Assembly (NCBI RefSeq): GCF_003691585.1
Contig: NZ_CP033169.1
Location: 2,046,001-2,110,000, forward strand
Direction of reading: 5' to 3'
Origin: Biomaibacter acetigenes
GTDB taxonomy: Bacteria; Bacillota; Thermosediminibacteria; Thermosediminibacterales; Tepidanaerobacteraceae
DNA: 64,000 nucleotides
Shown piece by piece: positions 63,007-64,000 of the stretch. The position numbers were made by a program, and so were the translations under genes. The stretch's first letter is position 1. Every line of letters starts with the position of its first letter. Under the pieces are notes generated by a model. That model was not told where the DNA came from. It saw nothing but the letters and a program-made list of their open reading frames with translations, and did not search any database.

Positions 63007-63743
63007 TTGACATACCTCGACATTTTATTCCTTACGAGATTTACTGTTTTATAATGCCTAACGCTCTGCCTGAGTCCCCATCCTTCATTGGATATGATAT
63101 CCATTATTTTGCCCGGAGATGGTGAAAGTATTATAATTTTTTGCCCTAGAAAAACAGCTTCTTCGATGCTATGTGTTACCAGAAGTATTGTCATGGGGTT
63201 TTGCCGCCACAGATCTAAAAGCTCGTGCTGCATGTTTTCCCGGTTGAATGCGTCCAGAGATGAAAAGGGTTCGTCCATCAAGAGTAAGGATGGCGAAAGT
63301 GCCAGGGCCCTCCCTATGGCAACTCTCTGTTTTTGTCCGCCGGATAACTGTCCGGGATAGTGGTGGGCGAAAGGCTTAAGCGACAACTTGTCAAGAATAT
63401 CTCCTACAATCACTCTTAATTTATCAGGATTTTCTTTTCGTATAATCAAACCCAGGGCTATGTTTTGCTCAACTGTTTTCCAGGGAAAAAGTCCAAAATC
63501 CTGTAATATCACCGCCGTATCCCTGGAGGGCCCCTCAACCTTTTTCCCTTTTATTGAAACACTGCCTTCCGTCGGTTTCAGGAGGCCGGCAATGGTATAG
63601 ATGAGGGTGGTTTTTCCACTGCCCGATGGACCGACCATGGTATATATTTTATGGTCCTCAAGAGTTAGATTAATATTCTCCAGGGCTTTTACCCTTGCAT
63701 TTTTAGTAGAGTAGACAACGGATACATTTTCAATTTTAACCAT
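63003..63743 (-). CDS. ABC transporter ATP-binding protein (SsuB/TauB type)
   Basis: 246 residues. Walker A GPSGSGKTT, Q-loop ILQDFGLFPWKTVEQN, signature LSGGQKQRVAIGRAL, Walker B LLLMDEPFSSLD and switch His in LLVTHSIEEAVFL. The DFGLFPWKTVEQN type is that of nitrate/sulfonate/taurine systems. It powers the permease downstream. Confidence 0.9.
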   Translation of the reverse strand: MVKIENVSVVYSTKNARVKALENINLTLEDHKIYTMVGPSGSGKTTLIYTIAGLLKPTEGSVSIKGKKVEGPSRDTAVILQDFGLFPWKTVEQNIALGLIIRKENPDKLRVIVGDILDKLSLKPFAHHYPGQLSGGQKQRVAIGRALALSPSLLLMDEPFSSLDAFNRENMQHELLDLWRQNPMTILLVTHSIEEAVFLGQKIIILSPSPGKIMDIISNEGWGLRQSVRHYKTVNLVRNKMSRYVK

Positions 63744-64000
63744 TTCTTTCTGTTCCCTTAAGATTACAATTATTTTTTATGAAGGTATCATCCACCAGAT
63801 CTTCATATGTCAGCTGCTTCTTCAACATTTCTTTTGCTTTCATCCAATCCAGAACTTGTTTTATATCACTATCCGTTGGGACCGAAAGCCCTGTATAATG
63901 AGGAAACTCGAAGGTTCCAGCCACCTCTTCCGGAAAGTGGGCGGTGGCAAGAACATCCCTGAAATTTTCGGGATTGGCATTGATATCGGAAGTTACCTTT
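63736..64000 (-). CDS. ABC transporter substrate-binding protein (C-terminal part, cut by window edge)
   Basis: The last 87 codons of a binding protein run off the right edge in frame: VLATAHFPEEVAGTFEFPHY, GLSVPTDSDIKQVLDWM and LVDDTFIKNN, as at the end of SsuA/ThiY/NMT1-type proteins. It overlaps the ATPase gene by eight bases. The signal peptide lies outside the window. Confidence 0.8.
   Translation of the reverse strand, partial: KVTSDINANPENFRDVLATAHFPEEVAGTFEFPHYTGLSVPTDSDIKQVLDWMKAKEMLKKQLTYEDLVDDTFIKNNCNLKGTERNG

Noticed and set aside
1-64000. CRISPR arrays, tRNA, rRNA or origin sequences
   Set aside because: No spaced direct-repeat arrays, tRNA-like cloverleaf ends, rRNA blocks or DnaA-box clusters were noticed on reading.

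Overview
The window looks like a draft-quality piece of a Gram-positive, spore-forming, strictly anaerobic member of the Clostridia, of the Thermoanaerobacterales/Thermosediminibacter kind. Reasons: cotJABC spore-coat genes, an Rnf complex, two electron-bifurcating-type [FeFe]-hydrogenase clusters with the maturase HydE, Rex, a corrinoid methyl-transfer cluster, Maf/DUF4321/Gx-transporter/NusG-II gene order, AGGAGG-type ribosome sites and frequent TTG/GTG starts. Most genes lie on the minus strand. No rRNA, tRNA or CRISPR array was seen.

Layout. 1-1435: end of a maf-type cell-envelope cluster. 1.5-12.1 kb: small copper chaperone, bioY, a double-E1 ThiF protein with a cysteine synthase, a pair of internally deleted ABC exporter genes, cotJABC, and a CopA-type copper ATPase with two frameshifts. 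12.1-16.1 kb: a two-component system with a methionine-rich sensor, then PspA and a coiled-coil/SHOCT partner. 16.1-19.4 kb: two tandem IS1182-like elements inserted in a terminator hairpin that is now present three times. 19.4-30.4 kb: metal-related small proteins (YHS, LDCC), hydE, SHOCT proteins, lgt, a CcdA/DUF2933/spermidine-synthase-like operon, a methyltransferase, VapBC, and several decayed genes. 30.6-32.7 kb: mccAB (reverse transsulfuration). 32.8-38.4 kb: corrinoid protein, three UroD-type methyltransferase-like proteins and a RACo-type activator. 38.7-43.9 kb: rnfCDGEAB. 44.2-50 kb: hydrogenase cluster 1, whose HydB is fused to a GltD/NfnB-like flavoprotein. 50.3-52.9 kb: a sigma-54 activator whose N-terminal half is itself [FeFe]-hydrogenase-like. 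53.2-62.1 kb: hydrogenase cluster 2 with rex and hydrogenase-linked sensor proteins. 62.3-64 kb: a nitrate/sulfonate/taurine-type ABC transporter.

How it fits together. Ferredoxin, NAD(P)H and H2 are balanced by the two hydrogenases and Rnf. Cluster 1 appears to be under sigma-54 control: a -24/-12 element and two TTAATGC-N6-GCATTAA dyads lie between it and the activator gene. Cluster 2 appears to be under Rex control through a near-perfect Rex operator upstream of rex. A second regulatory theme is copper: five 17-bp palindromes of the form ATACyCC...GGGTAT sit at five minus-strand promoters in front of a CopZ, a CopA, two YHS proteins and a CcdA-type operon. A third is a pair of near-identical promoters with 11-bp-spaced TGAAG repeats in front of pspA and a SHOCT gene.

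Caution: more than a dozen single-base frame breaks, mostly in homopolymers, interrupt otherwise well-conserved genes. I read most as sequencing errors, and such genes are given as one feature across the break. The ABC deletions, the ABC remnant and the tandem IS insertion are larger events and more likely real.
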